A stretch of 64,000 nt of DNA from JANLUX01 sp031366005 (lineage in GTDB: Bacteria > Bacteroidota > Bacteroidia > AKYH767-A > OLB10), in the NCBI GenBank assembly GCA_031366005.1, contig JANLZB010000006.1, positions 62,001-126,000 on the forward strand, given 5' to 3'. The notes under the pieces are model-generated. The model did not search any database, had not been told where the DNA came from, and saw only the letters and a program-made list of their open reading frames with translations. Position numbers and translations under genes: made by a program. Positions within the stretch are counted from its first letter, which is position 1. Each line of letters starts with the position of its first letter. This document shows, one piece after another, positions 9,205 to 18,607 of this stretch.

Positions 9205-10536
9205 ATGCATGGAAAATTAGAACGCAAACTTGGTTTGTTTCAAAGCACTGTTATCAATATGATTGATATGGTTGGTATCGGTCCGTTTGTAGTGCTGCCT
9301 TTGGTAATTGATATAATGGGAGGTCCGTTTTTTCTGTATGCATGGCTTGCCGGAGCATTTATTTCCTTTATAGATGCAATGATATGGAGCGAACTTGGAG
9401 CTGCTTATCCAAAAGCAGGTGGTAGTTATAACTTCTTGAAAGAGGCTTATGGCCCAAAGTGGGGTAAATTATTTTCCTTTTTATATGTATGGCAAACGTT
9501 GATACAGGCACCACTTGTAGTTGCTTCCGGTGCTATAGGATTTGCTCAGTACTTTAGTTACCTGGTACCATTAACTTCAGTCACGCAAAAATTAGTTTCG
9601 GGCAGTTTGGTTATCATCATTACATTTTTACTGTATCGTAAAATAGACACCATCGGAAAGATTGGTGTATTGCTTTGGGCAGGAGTAATTCTTACTTTAT
9701 GCTGGATTATTATTGGAGGCATCACACACGGAAACTTCACACAGCCCTTGCACGACATGAATGGTGATTTTGCATTGAGCAGCTTGTTTTTTGTTGCACT
9801 CGGACAGGCATCAGTAAAAACAATTTACAGTTATCTTGGATATTACAACGTTTGTCATATTGGAGGAGAAATAAAAAATCCCGGTAAAAATATTCCGCGA
9901 AGCATTTTTATTTCTGTGTTTGGAATTGCGCTGCTTTATCTTGCAATGAATATAAGTGTGGTGAGTGTAATTCCATGGCAGGAAGCCCGTCATTCAAAAT
10001 TTATAGTAAGCACATTTGTTGAACGCTTGTATGGTATAACCGCTGCTAAAATTGCCACCGGATTAGTGTTATGGGTTGCCTTTGCTTCTTTGTTTGCTGT
10101 GGTACTGGGTTATTCGCGGGTTCCTTACGCTGCTGCTGCAGATGGAGCTTTTTTTAAAGTGTTTGCAAGATTACATCCTACCAAACATTTTCCACATGTA
10201 TCATTGCTTGCTTTGGGAGCCACTGCATTTGTCTTTAGTATGCTTTTTAAATTATCTGAAGTTATCACAGCCATTCTTGCCATGCGTATTCTTATTCAGT
10301 TTATCGGACAGGCCATTGGAGTTATATTACTTCGTAAAAAAAATGGTAGTACCAATCTGCCTTATAAAATGCCCTTATATCCATTGCCTGTTATTGTAAT
10401 AATTATAACATGGCTATTGGTATTTATCTCAACAGGTAAAAATTTTATGCTCTCCGGTCTTGCAGTAATACTTGCAGGAATAATTGCTTATATCATTAAA
10501 TCAAAAATTGAAAATCGAAAAATTAAAACTCTTTAA
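9205..10536 (+). CDS. APC-superfamily amino acid permease
   Basis: 443 residues with about 12 membrane helices. The N-terminal helix MIDMVGIGPFVVLPLVI is the unwound TM1 (a G-rich G-x-G-P-like motif) that binds the substrate amino group in this superfamily. AAYPKAGGSYNFLKEAYGP in TM2-TM3 is a family hallmark. It probably works as a proton-coupled importer or an exchanger in the inner membrane; substrate specificity is not readable. The stop codon TAA shares the TTAA tetranucleotide with the stop of the convergent KA-rich gene. Confidence 0.88.
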   Translation: MHGKLERKLGLFQSTVINMIDMVGIGPFVVLPLVIDIMGGPFFLYAWLAGAFISFIDAMIWSELGAAYPKAGGSYNFLKEAYGPKWGKLFSFLYVWQTLIQAPLVVASGAIGFAQYFSYLVPLTSVTQKLVSGSLVIIITFLLYRKIDTIGKIGVLLWAGVILTLCWIIIGGITHGNFTQPLHDMNGDFALSSLFFVALGQASVKTIYSYLGYYNVCHIGGEIKNPGKNIPRSIFISVFGIALLYLAMNISVVSVIPWQEARHSKFIVSTFVERLYGITAAKIATGLVLWVAFASLFAVVLGYSRVPYAAAADGAFFKVFARLHPTKHFPHVSLLALGATAFVFSMLFKLSEVITAILAMRILIQFIGQAIGVILLRKKNGSTNLPYKMPLYPLPVIVIIITWLLVFISTGKNFMLSGLAVILAGIIAYIIKSKIENRKIKTL

Positions 10537-12608
10537 TTCTTTAATTGAGTCTTAAAATTATTCAGATCTAATGTGTAAGTAGTTTCAGTGATGCTTGCAT
10601 TATTCTTAAAGTAAAATACACCACCCCAGTCATATGACACTTTCAAATAGGTTGCCTGTATTTCTTTAAATTTTACAACGCTCCTGATGATATTGCGGTT
10701 TTTTTCTTTGATAGTATCTGCTTTAATTCCTTCAGGAATATTTTCCTTGTCAAAATCAAAACGGTAATAGCTGATATCCTTCGGTTGATTATCTGCCTGT
10801 GGTGTCCCCATCTTTTGTTTTTGAGCTTCTATATCAGCCAGCCGTTTTTTATATGCTTCTGATTCAATTCTCTTCTTTTCTTCTTCGTTCTTGTGCGCTA
10901 ACAACTGATCCTGTTCTTTTTTTGCCTGGGCAATTGAATCTTTGCGTGCCTGTTCCTGTTTGAATCGTGCAAGCTCATCTGTTTTAGCTTTTTCTCTTGC
11001 AGCAACAATGGAATCCTGCGTAGCTTTTTGTCTTGCTATATCTTGTTTAATTTTTTCACCTGCAGTGTTTATTGAATCTTGTTTAGCCTTTGCTGCAGCA
11101 GCAATCATAGCATCACGATCTGCTTTATCTTTTGCCTGCCTTGCTAATTCTTCCTGTCTTGCTTTTTCTTTTGCAGCAACTATCGAATCTTCTTTTGCTT
11201 TTTGATCAGCTTTGGCAATGGCATCACGTTCAGCTTTTTCTTTTTCCTGACGTGCTATTTCTTCCTGTTTTGCTTTTGCAGCAACAGCTGCTAATGAATC
11301 ATCTTTTAATTTCTGCTCAGCTTTTGCAATTGAATCCTGAGTAGCTTTTTGTCTGGCAGCAAGTGCTAATGACAGTTGGCGTTCTTTTTCTTTTACTGTT
11401 GCTAATGAATCCTGCATCTGTTTATCACGTGCGGCTTTCGCCAATGCCTCCTGTTTTGCTTTTGATTCTGCGGCAGCAATGGAATCTTGTCGTGCTTTAT
11501 TAGCAATAGCTTTTGCAAGTGCATCTTGTTTTGCTTTTTCTTTACCCGATGCAATAGAATCCTGTCTTGCCTTTTCTGTTTCCGCTTTTTCCTGTGCTGC
11601 TCTGGCTAATTGTTCCTGTCTTGCTTTTTCATTTGCTGCAGCAATAGAATCCTGAGCAGCTTTATCGCGAGCAGCTTTAGCCAATGTTTCCTGCCTGGCT
11701 TTCGCTTCCGCAGTGTTAATTGAATCCTGACGTGTTTTGTTTCTTGCAGTTTCTTCTAACAATTGTTTTTGTTTAGCTGCGGCAAGGGAATCCTGGCGAA
11801 TTTTTGACTGTATCTGAGCAATCGAATCTTGCCTGGCTTTCTCACGTGCTAACCGTAATGCTTCTTCCTGCTTTGCCTTTTTTTCAGCATTAGCGATGGA
11901 ATCCAAACGTGCATCGGCCAATCTTTTTTCAAGTGCAGAAGCAGCTTGTGCTTTAGCCACTTCTTTGGCAATTGAATCCTGTTTTGTTTTTTCAGAAGCC
12001 TGTGCCAGCTGTTGTTGTTGTCTTACATTTGCAAGTGAATCGCGCTTTGCTTTTTCTGCCGCTGTCTTCTTCTCCGCATCTCTTTTTAGCACTTGGGCTT
12101 CCATATCTTTTTTCACCTGATCCATCTCCGTCTTGCGGGTTTGCGAGTACGATTGATCATAATCAAAATCTTCATATATATCGCTGAAAGCAAGTTTTGC
12201 AACTGGCTTGTCCGCTTCCTTCGGCATTTCAGCACCTTCAGGCAAACGGAATAACTCTAATTTAAACTTATAAGAAAACATCTGTGTTTTATACTCATCA
12301 GGTACACGTGTGTCAACCAACACTTTTTTAGTCACCGTACCGTTTTTTGAAAAAATAATGGTGTAAGCATTTCCCAAGTCGAGGTTGATGATAAATTTTC
12401 CTCCTGATGCAGTCATCACATTGTCTGCATTTTCATCTCCCTTCATCACTTTAATATCTGCACCTTCCAGGCCTTTTCCCTCCTGGGTAACAGAACCAAG
12501 TATTTCAAGGTAACCCACTTTTTGTGCAAAAGCAGGAGTAGCAAGAGTAAATAATGATAAACTAAAAAGGATAAAATATCGTGACTTAAAAAAATGGATG
12601 CGTTTCAT
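10533..12608 (-). CDS. Secreted KA-rich long-helix repeat protein
   Basis: 691 residues. A signal peptide (to about TPAFAQ, residue 28) precedes a beta-sandwich of the carboxypeptidase-regulatory type (about residues 32-115: VTQEGKGLEGADIKV, then GGKFIINLDLG). Residues about 150-590 are an extended charged helix of roughly 16-residue half-repeats, [KA]RQDSIAxAxxKAKQxxLA, with a regular DSI or DSL every turn of the repeat. The last 90 residues form a separate domain (DISYYRFDFDKENIPEG). It resembles TolA-like periplasmic spanning helices in composition, though not in recognisable sequence. It could span the periplasm or form a coiled coil (inference). Confidence 0.75.
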   Translation of the reverse strand: MKRIHFFKSRYFILFSLSLFTLATPAFAQKVGYLEILGSVTQEGKGLEGADIKVMKGDENADNVMTASGGKFIINLDLGNAYTIIFSKNGTVTKKVLVDTRVPDEYKTQMFSYKFKLELFRLPEGAEMPKEADKPVAKLAFSDIYEDFDYDQSYSQTRKTEMDQVKKDMEAQVLKRDAEKKTAAEKAKRDSLANVRQQQQLAQASEKTKQDSIAKEVAKAQAASALEKRLADARLDSIANAEKKAKQEEALRLAREKARQDSIAQIQSKIRQDSLAAAKQKQLLEETARNKTRQDSINTAEAKARQETLAKAARDKAAQDSIAAANEKARQEQLARAAQEKAETEKARQDSIASGKEKAKQDALAKAIANKARQDSIAAAESKAKQEALAKAARDKQMQDSLATVKEKERQLSLALAARQKATQDSIAKAEQKLKDDSLAAVAAKAKQEEIARQEKEKAERDAIAKADQKAKEDSIVAAKEKARQEELARQAKDKADRDAMIAAAAKAKQDSINTAGEKIKQDIARQKATQDSIVAAREKAKTDELARFKQEQARKDSIAQAKKEQDQLLAHKNEEEKKRIESEAYKKRLADIEAQKQKMGTPQADNQPKDISYYRFDFDKENIPEGIKADTIKEKNRNIIRSVVKFKEIQATYLKVSYDWGGVFYFKNNASITETTYTLDLNNFKTQLKN

Positions 12609-12675
12609 GCAGGGATTACTTTTTTTTCCGGAGCTAATTTATGAATGTGAAGTGGATTAAACGTTGTTTCAGGCT

Positions 12676-13542
12676 TCAAGTTGCATACGTGGTATTAAAT
12701 ACCATGTTTGCTTCATCAAAAGCTTTCTCAAATTCAGGAAGGTTAATAGCAGTTTCTGCCTTTTGTTCTTCCAGGTATTTCAATAAATTTTCGGTAGCAA
12801 GGTTTCCCACCAGTTCATCATTTGCCATCGGGCAACCACCATAACCTTTGATAGCTGTATCAAAACGCATGCAACCCGATTTAAAAGCAGCATCCACTTT
12901 TTCGCGCCAGTTAGCAGGTGTGCAATGTAAATGTGCGCCTATCTCTATCCCGCTGAATTCAGGTATTACATGGCTGAATAAATAAGAAACGTCATGAGCA
13001 GAAGCTATTCCAACAGTATCCGCCAGTGCAATGGTTTTTATATCCAATGCAGCAATTTTTTTTATCCAGTTGATGGCAATGTCAGCATTCCATGGATCAT
13101 TGTATGGATTGCCAAAAGCCATTGAAATATATACAACCAGTTGCTTTTTATTTTTCACACAAAGGTTTTGCAATGTTTCCACTGTGGCTAACGATTTTTC
13201 AATCGTTGAGTTGGTGTTTCGCAGTTGAAAAGTTTCAGAAATACTAAACGGAAACCCCAGGTAAGTGATTTCATCAAACTGAACCGCATCCTCTCCTCCG
13301 CGAACATTTGCAATAATGGCGAGCAACTTTGACATTGTTTTATCTAAACGTAATCCTTTAAGCACATCAGCTGTATCGCGCAACTGAGGAATGGCTTTAG
13401 GAGAAACAAAACTTCCGAAATCAATTGTATCATAACCCACTTCCAGCAGATGGTTGATGTATGCAATTTTTACATCAGTAGGAATAAACTGGTGCAATCC
13501 CTGCATCGCATCACGCGGACATTCTATAATTTTTATTCTCAC
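12676..13542 (-). CDS. Hydroxymethylglutaryl-CoA lyase-like enzyme
   Basis: 288 residues of the HMGL/DRE-TIM family. The N-terminal ECPRDAMQG corresponds to the catalytic PRDGLQ loop, SFVSPKAIPQL to the SFVSP motif, and IKGYGGCPMANDEL to the family signature carrying the mobile catalytic Cys. The metal-ligand pair is AHLHCT, where many homologues have HxHDT. It probably cleaves HMG-CoA to acetyl-CoA and acetoacetate in leucine catabolism, but other acyl-CoA lyases of the family are possible. The start is GTG at 13540-13542, directly after a GTAAAC-type repeat. Confidence 0.8.
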   Translation of the reverse strand: MRIKIIECPRDAMQGLHQFIPTDVKIAYINHLLEVGYDTIDFGSFVSPKAIPQLRDTADVLKGLRLDKTMSKLLAIIANVRGGEDAVQFDEITYLGFPFSISETFQLRNTNSTIEKSLATVETLQNLCVKNKKQLVVYISMAFGNPYNDPWNADIAINWIKKIAALDIKTIALADTVGIASAHDVSYLFSHVIPEFSGIEIGAHLHCTPANWREKVDAAFKSGCMRFDTAIKGYGGCPMANDELVGNLATENLLKYLEEQKAETAINLPEFEKAFDEANMVFNTTYAT

Positions 13543-13555
13543 TCTGTTTTCAGTT

Positions 13556-13580
13556 TACGGTTTACTGTTTACCGTTCATA
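13556..13580. repeat. GTTTAC-type short repeat before the HMGL-like start
   Basis: GGTTTACTGTTTACCGTT at about 13559-13576 is an iterated GTTTAC element. Read leftward it lies about 15 bases from the GTG start. This kind of simple repeat recurs between genes in many environmental Bacteroidota (general recollection). Confidence 0.45.
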
Positions 13581-13626
13581 AAAATGTATGGATTCGTATT
13601 CGTAGATGCAACAACCAACCTTTTCT

Positions 13627-13660
13627 ATAAAAAAACCCGCTGTAATTGTCCAACGGGTTT
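13627..13660 (-). terminator. Terminator after pyrD
   Basis: Arms AAACCCG (13633-13639) and CGGGTTT (13654-13660) enclose a 14-base loop. On the minus strand the hairpin runs into a T-rich tract (13627-13635). It lies 87 bases past the pyrD stop. Confidence 0.7.
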
Positions 13661-13747
13661 AGTATGTATTGTTGGTGTTGCTTTCATTGACAAAAATAAG
13701 AAAAAATTGCGTTTATTTTTGTTTACCTACTCCCCACTAACTGCTCC

Positions 13748-14773
13748 TTACTTCTTTAACATTCCTTTACAAATATTTTTCACAATGCCAGGTCCTTCAT
13801 AAATAAATCCGGTGTAAACCTGCACCAGGTTAGCTCCTGCATTTAATTTTTCCTGTGCATCATCAGCCGTAAAAATTCCGCCTGAACCTATAATAACCAA
13901 ATCTTTCCCTGTTCGCTTTCGCAGATAACGGATCACTTCTGTTGATCGTGTTTTCAATGGTAACCCGCTTAATCCTCCCGTTTCTTTTTGCAATATTTTA
14001 TCTGATTGCAAACCTTCTCTCGCAATAGTAGTATTGGTTGCAATGATGCCTGTGAGATTGGTATGCTTTACAATATCCACAATTTCATCCAGCTGTTCAT
14101 TGGTTAAGTCAGGTGCTATTTTTAAAAGGATGGGTTTAGGAAATTGTTTTTCTGCATTTATGTTTTGCAGATGTTGAAGCAAAGCAGTGAGTGGTTCTCT
14201 TTCCTGCAAGGCACGCAAGCCCGGAGTATTGGGAGAGCTTACATTCACCACAAAATAATCAACCACATCATACAAAGCATTAAAACAATATTCATAATCA
14301 ACAATTGCATTTTCGTTTGCTGTGGATTTATTTTTACCAATGTTTCCACCAATAATTATTTTTTTATTTCTGTTACTCAATCGCTTTGCTGCAGCATCAG
14401 CACCATCATTATTAAATCCCATGCGGTTAATCAAACCCTTGTCATCAGGCAAACGAAACATACGTGGCTTTTCATTTCCGGACTGAGGCTTTGGTGTAAC
14501 CGTTCCTATCTCAATAAATCCAAAACCAAATAATGATAGCTCATGATACAGTTTAGCATCCTTATCAAAACCTGCAGCTAAACCCACCCGGTTTTTAAAA
14601 TGCAAACCCATTAAGTTTACTGATAGGCGGGGCTCAGGATTGTTATATACAGATGCAGCTATATTTTTTATTGCCGGAATTTTAAAAAAGAATTTCAGCC
14701 ATCTGAAAACAAAATGATGCACCACTTCCGGATCAGCAAGAAATAATAAAGGGCGAATAAGCAGCTTGTACAT
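13748..14773 (-). CDS. pyrD: Dihydroorotate dehydrogenase (quinone), class 2
   Basis: 341 residues. It oxidises dihydroorotate to orotate in pyrimidine synthesis and passes electrons to quinone at the inner membrane. Motifs: the N-terminal amphipathic helix (MYKLLIRPLLFLADPEVVHH) of class 2 enzymes, GLAAGFDKDAKLYHELSLFG, GFIEIGTVTPKPQSGNEKPR, catalytic-loop NVSSPNTPGLR, the FMN-binding Lys in ILLKIAPDL, ATNTTIAREG and GSGGIFTADDA. Length and motifs are complete. It is followed by a terminator and preceded by the T9SS propeller gene, with a 57-base gap between the two. Confidence 0.96.
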   Translation of the reverse strand: MYKLLIRPLLFLADPEVVHHFVFRWLKFFFKIPAIKNIAASVYNNPEPRLSVNLMGLHFKNRVGLAAGFDKDAKLYHELSLFGFGFIEIGTVTPKPQSGNEKPRMFRLPDDKGLINRMGFNNDGADAAAKRLSNRNKKIIIGGNIGKNKSTANENAIVDYEYCFNALYDVVDYFVVNVSSPNTPGLRALQEREPLTALLQHLQNINAEKQFPKPILLKIAPDLTNEQLDEIVDIVKHTNLTGIIATNTTIAREGLQSDKILQKETGGLSGLPLKTRSTEVIRYLRKRTGKDLVIIGSGGIFTADDAQEKLNAGANLVQVYTGFIYEGPGIVKNICKGMLKK

Positions 14774-14830
14774 TGCTGCAAGATTAATGAATTTATTTTG
14801 CCTTGTTACTCAACAAAACTTACGCTGCAA

Positions 14831-17551
14831 TTACCTTTCTACTTTTACAAATCTTGCTATGTAATTCATTTCATCAGTTACAAGTTTTAAAATATAAATC
14901 CCTCCTGATAAATTTCTGATGTCTAAATTATTTCCTTCCCGGGTTTTGGAAATACAAAGTCTTCCTTGCATATCATAAACTAAAATTTGCTGCGGTGTAC
15001 TATCCTGCGGAATTCCAATCAACACATAATCAATAGAAGGGTTTGGATAAATAAAAGTGATAATGGTATCTGTGATTGGTGGAACAAAAGTGAATGAATC
15101 ATGTGGACATGGATGGACAGCACCGTTCTTAAACCAGTTGCGGATGTAGGAAGTGTAGAGTTGATTAGTTGTTAGAGAAATTTGTGTATTGGCATCACGC
15201 GTTGTGATATATGCAAAATCTATTGTTTGTGTTTCTCCGGGTGCAATGGTAAATGGTCCAGAACTACCTACACCTCGCATATCATTACCATTAAGCCCCG
15301 CCAATGGCATTGTCCAATCTTGACCAGGAAACGCAGGATCAGTAGTGCCTGGAAACATATAATTACATGGATCTGTTCCCCCACGACCACTTCCACCAAA
15401 GGTAACCGGAAGGCCATCCAGCCATGTACTTGTTAAATATTGATAATAATCATCCGTAACGTTTGGATCATCCCATTGTCCCTGTCCGTAATATAAAAAT
15501 GAAGAAAGATTTATTGTTTCATCTTGTTCATCCATTAATCCATTATGATTATTATCAATTCCATCATTTGGATTTGCCAGCGGTCCTTTTAACACTGTAA
15601 TATTTTGAACTGGAGGGTTTGTTCCGTAACCTCCGGCACTTATATCATCATCAGCATCGCTATTGTATGCAAAAAATGTAGCATTGCCTACATCGCAACC
15701 AACATAATCATCAGTTGCATTACCTAAATCAAAATCACACCATAATCCAGCATATACATCATGATAAGTTTCTGAACTTCGATTGATAATTTTCCATTGA
15801 TAAAAAGTAGTATAATTAAAAACCGTATCAATACCTGTTAAATCAGGGCACCCGTATCCATAAGCTTTTCCATGTATCTCAAAACCGAACGGGGTTCCGT
15901 TGGTTTCAGTATGAATTCCCTGGTCATTAAAAACCCACCAGATCATCTGGTCACCGTCAATCTTTGGATAATCTCCATCCATTGCATTATATACTCCGTC
16001 ATTATTGTAATCAATAAATGGTGCAAGATTGCGTGAAAAATTTCCACTGCCATGTGCAGGCCATTTTAAAATTACATCTGGAATTTTGTAACTTCCATTG
16101 GCAACATTTCCCTCTAAAAAATTTAAACGAAATTGATTGATGATCCATTGATCAACTTTCCAGAGCTTATCATAATTTGTTTTTGTCACACTATCACTTT
16201 GTGCATTTGTTGTGTCTAACGGACCAGTATAAAAATCCATCGCTCCTTGCTGACGGTATGTTTGAGCTGCCGTATGTAATAGTCCGGATTGATCCAATCC
16301 CCCAAGCCAAAGTGCAGACGCGAATACTGTACTTTTATTTTCACACACCGGAACTTCATAATAATTTACCTGAGTAATAGGATCCCAATGCATATCTCCT
16401 CTGTTAAGAATTCTTGTATTTATCTGGTTCACATTTAAATCAGCAGCATCATTGTTGTACATTGGATTAGAGAAAATTCCATAAGAATATTGCTGATAAG
16501 GCTTTTTAAAAGATTCATGATTAAAACCAGGAGCGGCAAAACTATAAACAGGGTAAGAATCATAAGAGGAAAAAGGATTATTAGAATAAGGTTCATCTAC
16601 TATATAAAATAGATCGCGACTCAATAAAGGCTTGTTAAGGTAAGGGGCTATTGGACTGGAATAAGGAGCATAAATTAATTCTGAATCTACAGCTGTTGCA
16701 ACATTTAATCCCAAAGTGGAATTAGTTAAATTACCCGATGTAAAACAAACTGTGTTTGAGTTATTCCGGGTTAAATACCATACCCCATAATAAAGAATAA
16801 CACTTTCACAACTGTAAGAATTTAGATGTTGAAAATAATTAACAAAAGTTCCATTCTTTAGAAAATAGGGTCCGGGTGTTCCGGGTGCAATCCAGACAAC
16901 ACCATCTCCATCAATTTCAATATCATAAATTATATTCCATGTATTATAAAGCGTCCATTGAATTCCATCAAAATATCCAATACCACTTTGTGTTCCCACC
17001 CAAACATTTCCTGCCTGATCAATTGCCAAACTGATGATAGAATCTGCAAGCAGTCCGCTATTTGAAGTATTGTAATTAGTAAATGTAGTTCCGTCAAACT
17101 TCGATAAGCCATTGCGGGTTCCGATCCAATGTGTATTGTTATGATTTTCAATTACAGTAACTGTGTCAGAAACTATTCCACTGTTTGCACGGTTATAATT
17201 AGTCCAGTTAGTTCCATCAAAAACAGAAACACCATTATTGGTTCCAAACCACATATCATTATTTGCAGATTGCGAAACATCTAAAACATGATTGGAGGCA
17301 ATACCTGAATTTGCAGTAGTGTATTCTGTCCATAATGTATCTGTTAATTTTCGGGCACCGAGATCAGAAAACCCAATCCAGAAGTTGCCCTGTGCATCAA
17401 TAAAATGATCGTTGCGTTTTCCTACTAATTGTATGGAGTCCTCCAGATACGCAGGCCGAAAATTGATTGTATCAATTATTGCTAACTGAGCATGTATCTC
17501 TATAGGAAGAAAACAAATTAATAACACATACAAATAAATCGCAATTTTCAT
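14831..17551 (-). CDS. T9SS-exported protein with propeller-type N-terminal repeats
   Basis: 906 residues with a signal peptide (ends near IEIHA). Residues about 55-215 hold four blades of the two-component-regulator-propeller type (WFGTNNGVSVFDGTNWTNY and similar). The large central part contains EF-hand-like Asp-rich loops (DYNNDGVYNAMDGDYPK, DGIDNNHNGLMDEQDE), which suggests calcium binding. The C-terminus from YPNPSIDYVLIG to FVKVER is a T9SS type A sorting domain. The protein should be surface-exposed or released. The propeller may be a binding module rather than part of a sensor, because no kinase or membrane domain follows. Confidence 0.85.
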   Translation of the reverse strand: MKIAIYLYVLLICFLPIEIHAQLAIIDTINFRPAYLEDSIQLVGKRNDHFIDAQGNFWIGFSDLGARKLTDTLWTEYTTANSGIASNHVLDVSQSANNDMWFGTNNGVSVFDGTNWTNYNRANSGIVSDTVTVIENHNNTHWIGTRNGLSKFDGTTFTNYNTSNSGLLADSIISLAIDQAGNVWVGTQSGIGYFDGIQWTLYNTWNIIYDIEIDGDGVVWIAPGTPGPYFLKNGTFVNYFQHLNSYSCESVILYYGVWYLTRNNSNTVCFTSGNLTNSTLGLNVATAVDSELIYAPYSSPIAPYLNKPLLSRDLFYIVDEPYSNNPFSSYDSYPVYSFAAPGFNHESFKKPYQQYSYGIFSNPMYNNDAADLNVNQINTRILNRGDMHWDPITQVNYYEVPVCENKSTVFASALWLGGLDQSGLLHTAAQTYRQQGAMDFYTGPLDTTNAQSDSVTKTNYDKLWKVDQWIINQFRLNFLEGNVANGSYKIPDVILKWPAHGSGNFSRNLAPFIDYNNDGVYNAMDGDYPKIDGDQMIWWVFNDQGIHTETNGTPFGFEIHGKAYGYGCPDLTGIDTVFNYTTFYQWKIINRSSETYHDVYAGLWCDFDLGNATDDYVGCDVGNATFFAYNSDADDDISAGGYGTNPPVQNITVLKGPLANPNDGIDNNHNGLMDEQDETINLSSFLYYGQGQWDDPNVTDDYYQYLTSTWLDGLPVTFGGSGRGGTDPCNYMFPGTTDPAFPGQDWTMPLAGLNGNDMRGVGSSGPFTIAPGETQTIDFAYITTRDANTQISLTTNQLYTSYIRNWFKNGAVHPCPHDSFTFVPPITDTIITFIYPNPSIDYVLIGIPQDSTPQQILVYDMQGRLCISKTREGNNLDIRNLSGGIYILKLVTDEMNYIARFVKVER

Positions 17552-17633
17552 CAGTGGTTTTATAGGTAGGGTAAAGTAACTTCTTTTCTTTCAATCGCAG
17601 AATAATGTAGTCTGAAATTTTACAATGAACCTA

Positions 17634-18500
17634 CTAAAAACAACGGATGCTATACCCGCAATTAAAAGTTTTATCAGTGGCTAAGCGGATCATTCCCTCT
17701 TTGTTTTCCAGTTGCTCATCACTGTTTACAGAATCTGCGATGCCATGCCACGGTTCAAGGCAAACAAATTCAGCATCCTTTGCAGCCCATATACCGAAGT
17801 AAGGGAAACCCTCAAACTTAAAATGCAAGCCGTGTGCGTTGTTTTTATTTCTTATAGAGGTATCAGAGGAAGCAAGATTTTTAAACACTAAGGCATCATC
17901 ATAAAATAATTTTTTTTGCAACGGCAGTGTTTTTGTTTTGTTTAAAAATGAAACACCAGGTTTATCAATCAATCCGTTTTGTAATAACCAACGGTCACTA
18001 GTTTCTTCTTTTTCAAATTCAAGATAATAATCATCATAAGCTTCGTGATCAGTCAAAGGGATTTTAAATGCAGGATGTGCGCCCACTGAAAACAGTAAAT
18101 CTTTTTTATCCGGGTTGTGGATGATGTAATCAACAGCAAGTGTTTCCTTATCAATGCTGTATTTAATATCAAATGTGAAAAGAAACGGGTATGCCTGTTG
18201 CGTGTTTTCATCAGCTACCAAGCGGTAAGTTATATACTCATCACTTTGCTCATGAATCATAAAAACCATGTTTCGTGCAAAGCCATGGCGTTCCATTTTA
18301 TATTCATTGCCATTATAAAAATATCTTTTGTTTTTTAGCTCACCCACAATCGGAAACAGTACCGGAGCATGTTTCATCCATGCAATTCCTGCCTGCCATA
18401 AATATTCAAGATTATGTTGCTTGTGAAAAATACTTGTTAATTCGGCTCCTTGCGGTTTGGAGGTTACACGAAGGAAATTGTTTTCAATAGAAACCGTCAT
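17634..18500 (-). CDS. Aldose 1-epimerase family protein (LacX-like)
   Basis: 288 residues of the galactose-mutarotase fold. Visible motifs are GAELTSIFHK near the start, HGFARN with a probable active-site His, GAHPAFKIPL with a second His, and LEPWHGIADS with the acid/base Glu. It probably interconverts anomers of a hexose or hexose phosphate. The ATG at 18498-18500 falls inside the left arm of a 25-bp inverted repeat. A start here fits the usual N-terminus (a beta strand then the GAEL motif), so the repeat appears to supply the start codon. Confidence 0.85.
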   Translation of the reverse strand: MTVSIENNFLRVTSKPQGAELTSIFHKQHNLEYLWQAGIAWMKHAPVLFPIVGELKNKRYFYNGNEYKMERHGFARNMVFMIHEQSDEYITYRLVADENTQQAYPFLFTFDIKYSIDKETLAVDYIIHNPDKKDLLFSVGAHPAFKIPLTDHEAYDDYYLEFEKEETSDRWLLQNGLIDKPGVSFLNKTKTLPLQKKLFYDDALVFKNLASSDTSIRNKNNAHGLHFKFEGFPYFGIWAAKDAEFVCLEPWHGIADSVNSDEQLENKEGMIRLATDKTFNCGYSIRCF

Positions 18501-18598
18501 TGCGAGGCACGAAGCAATCTGTTTATTGTTTTATCATTAATAGTAAGTAAGAAGTTTTTCATTCCATAATGTGAGATTGCTTCGTGCCTTGCAATGAC
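18496..18598. repeat. Inverted-repeat element between acn and the mutarotase gene
   Basis: Left arm 18496-18520 (begins GTCATTGCGAGGCACGAAG) and right arm 18574-18598 are 25 bp long, with one mismatch between them and 53 bases of spacer. The element fills almost the whole gap between the acn stop at 18608 and the mutarotase start at 18500. It looks like a REP- or MITE-type non-autonomous repeat. It has no T-tract, so it is not a standard terminator. Confidence 0.85.
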
Positions 18599-18607
18599 GG
18601 ACACCGA

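Noticed and set aside
10942..12187. Rightward frames opposite the KA-rich gene
   Set aside because: Low-complexity antisense of the DSI repeat; the minus-strand frame is continuous with a signal peptide and terminal domain.
14831..17551. Two-component sensor function for the propeller protein
   Set aside because: It has propeller blades but no membrane helix, kinase or DNA-binding part, and ends in a T9SS signal.
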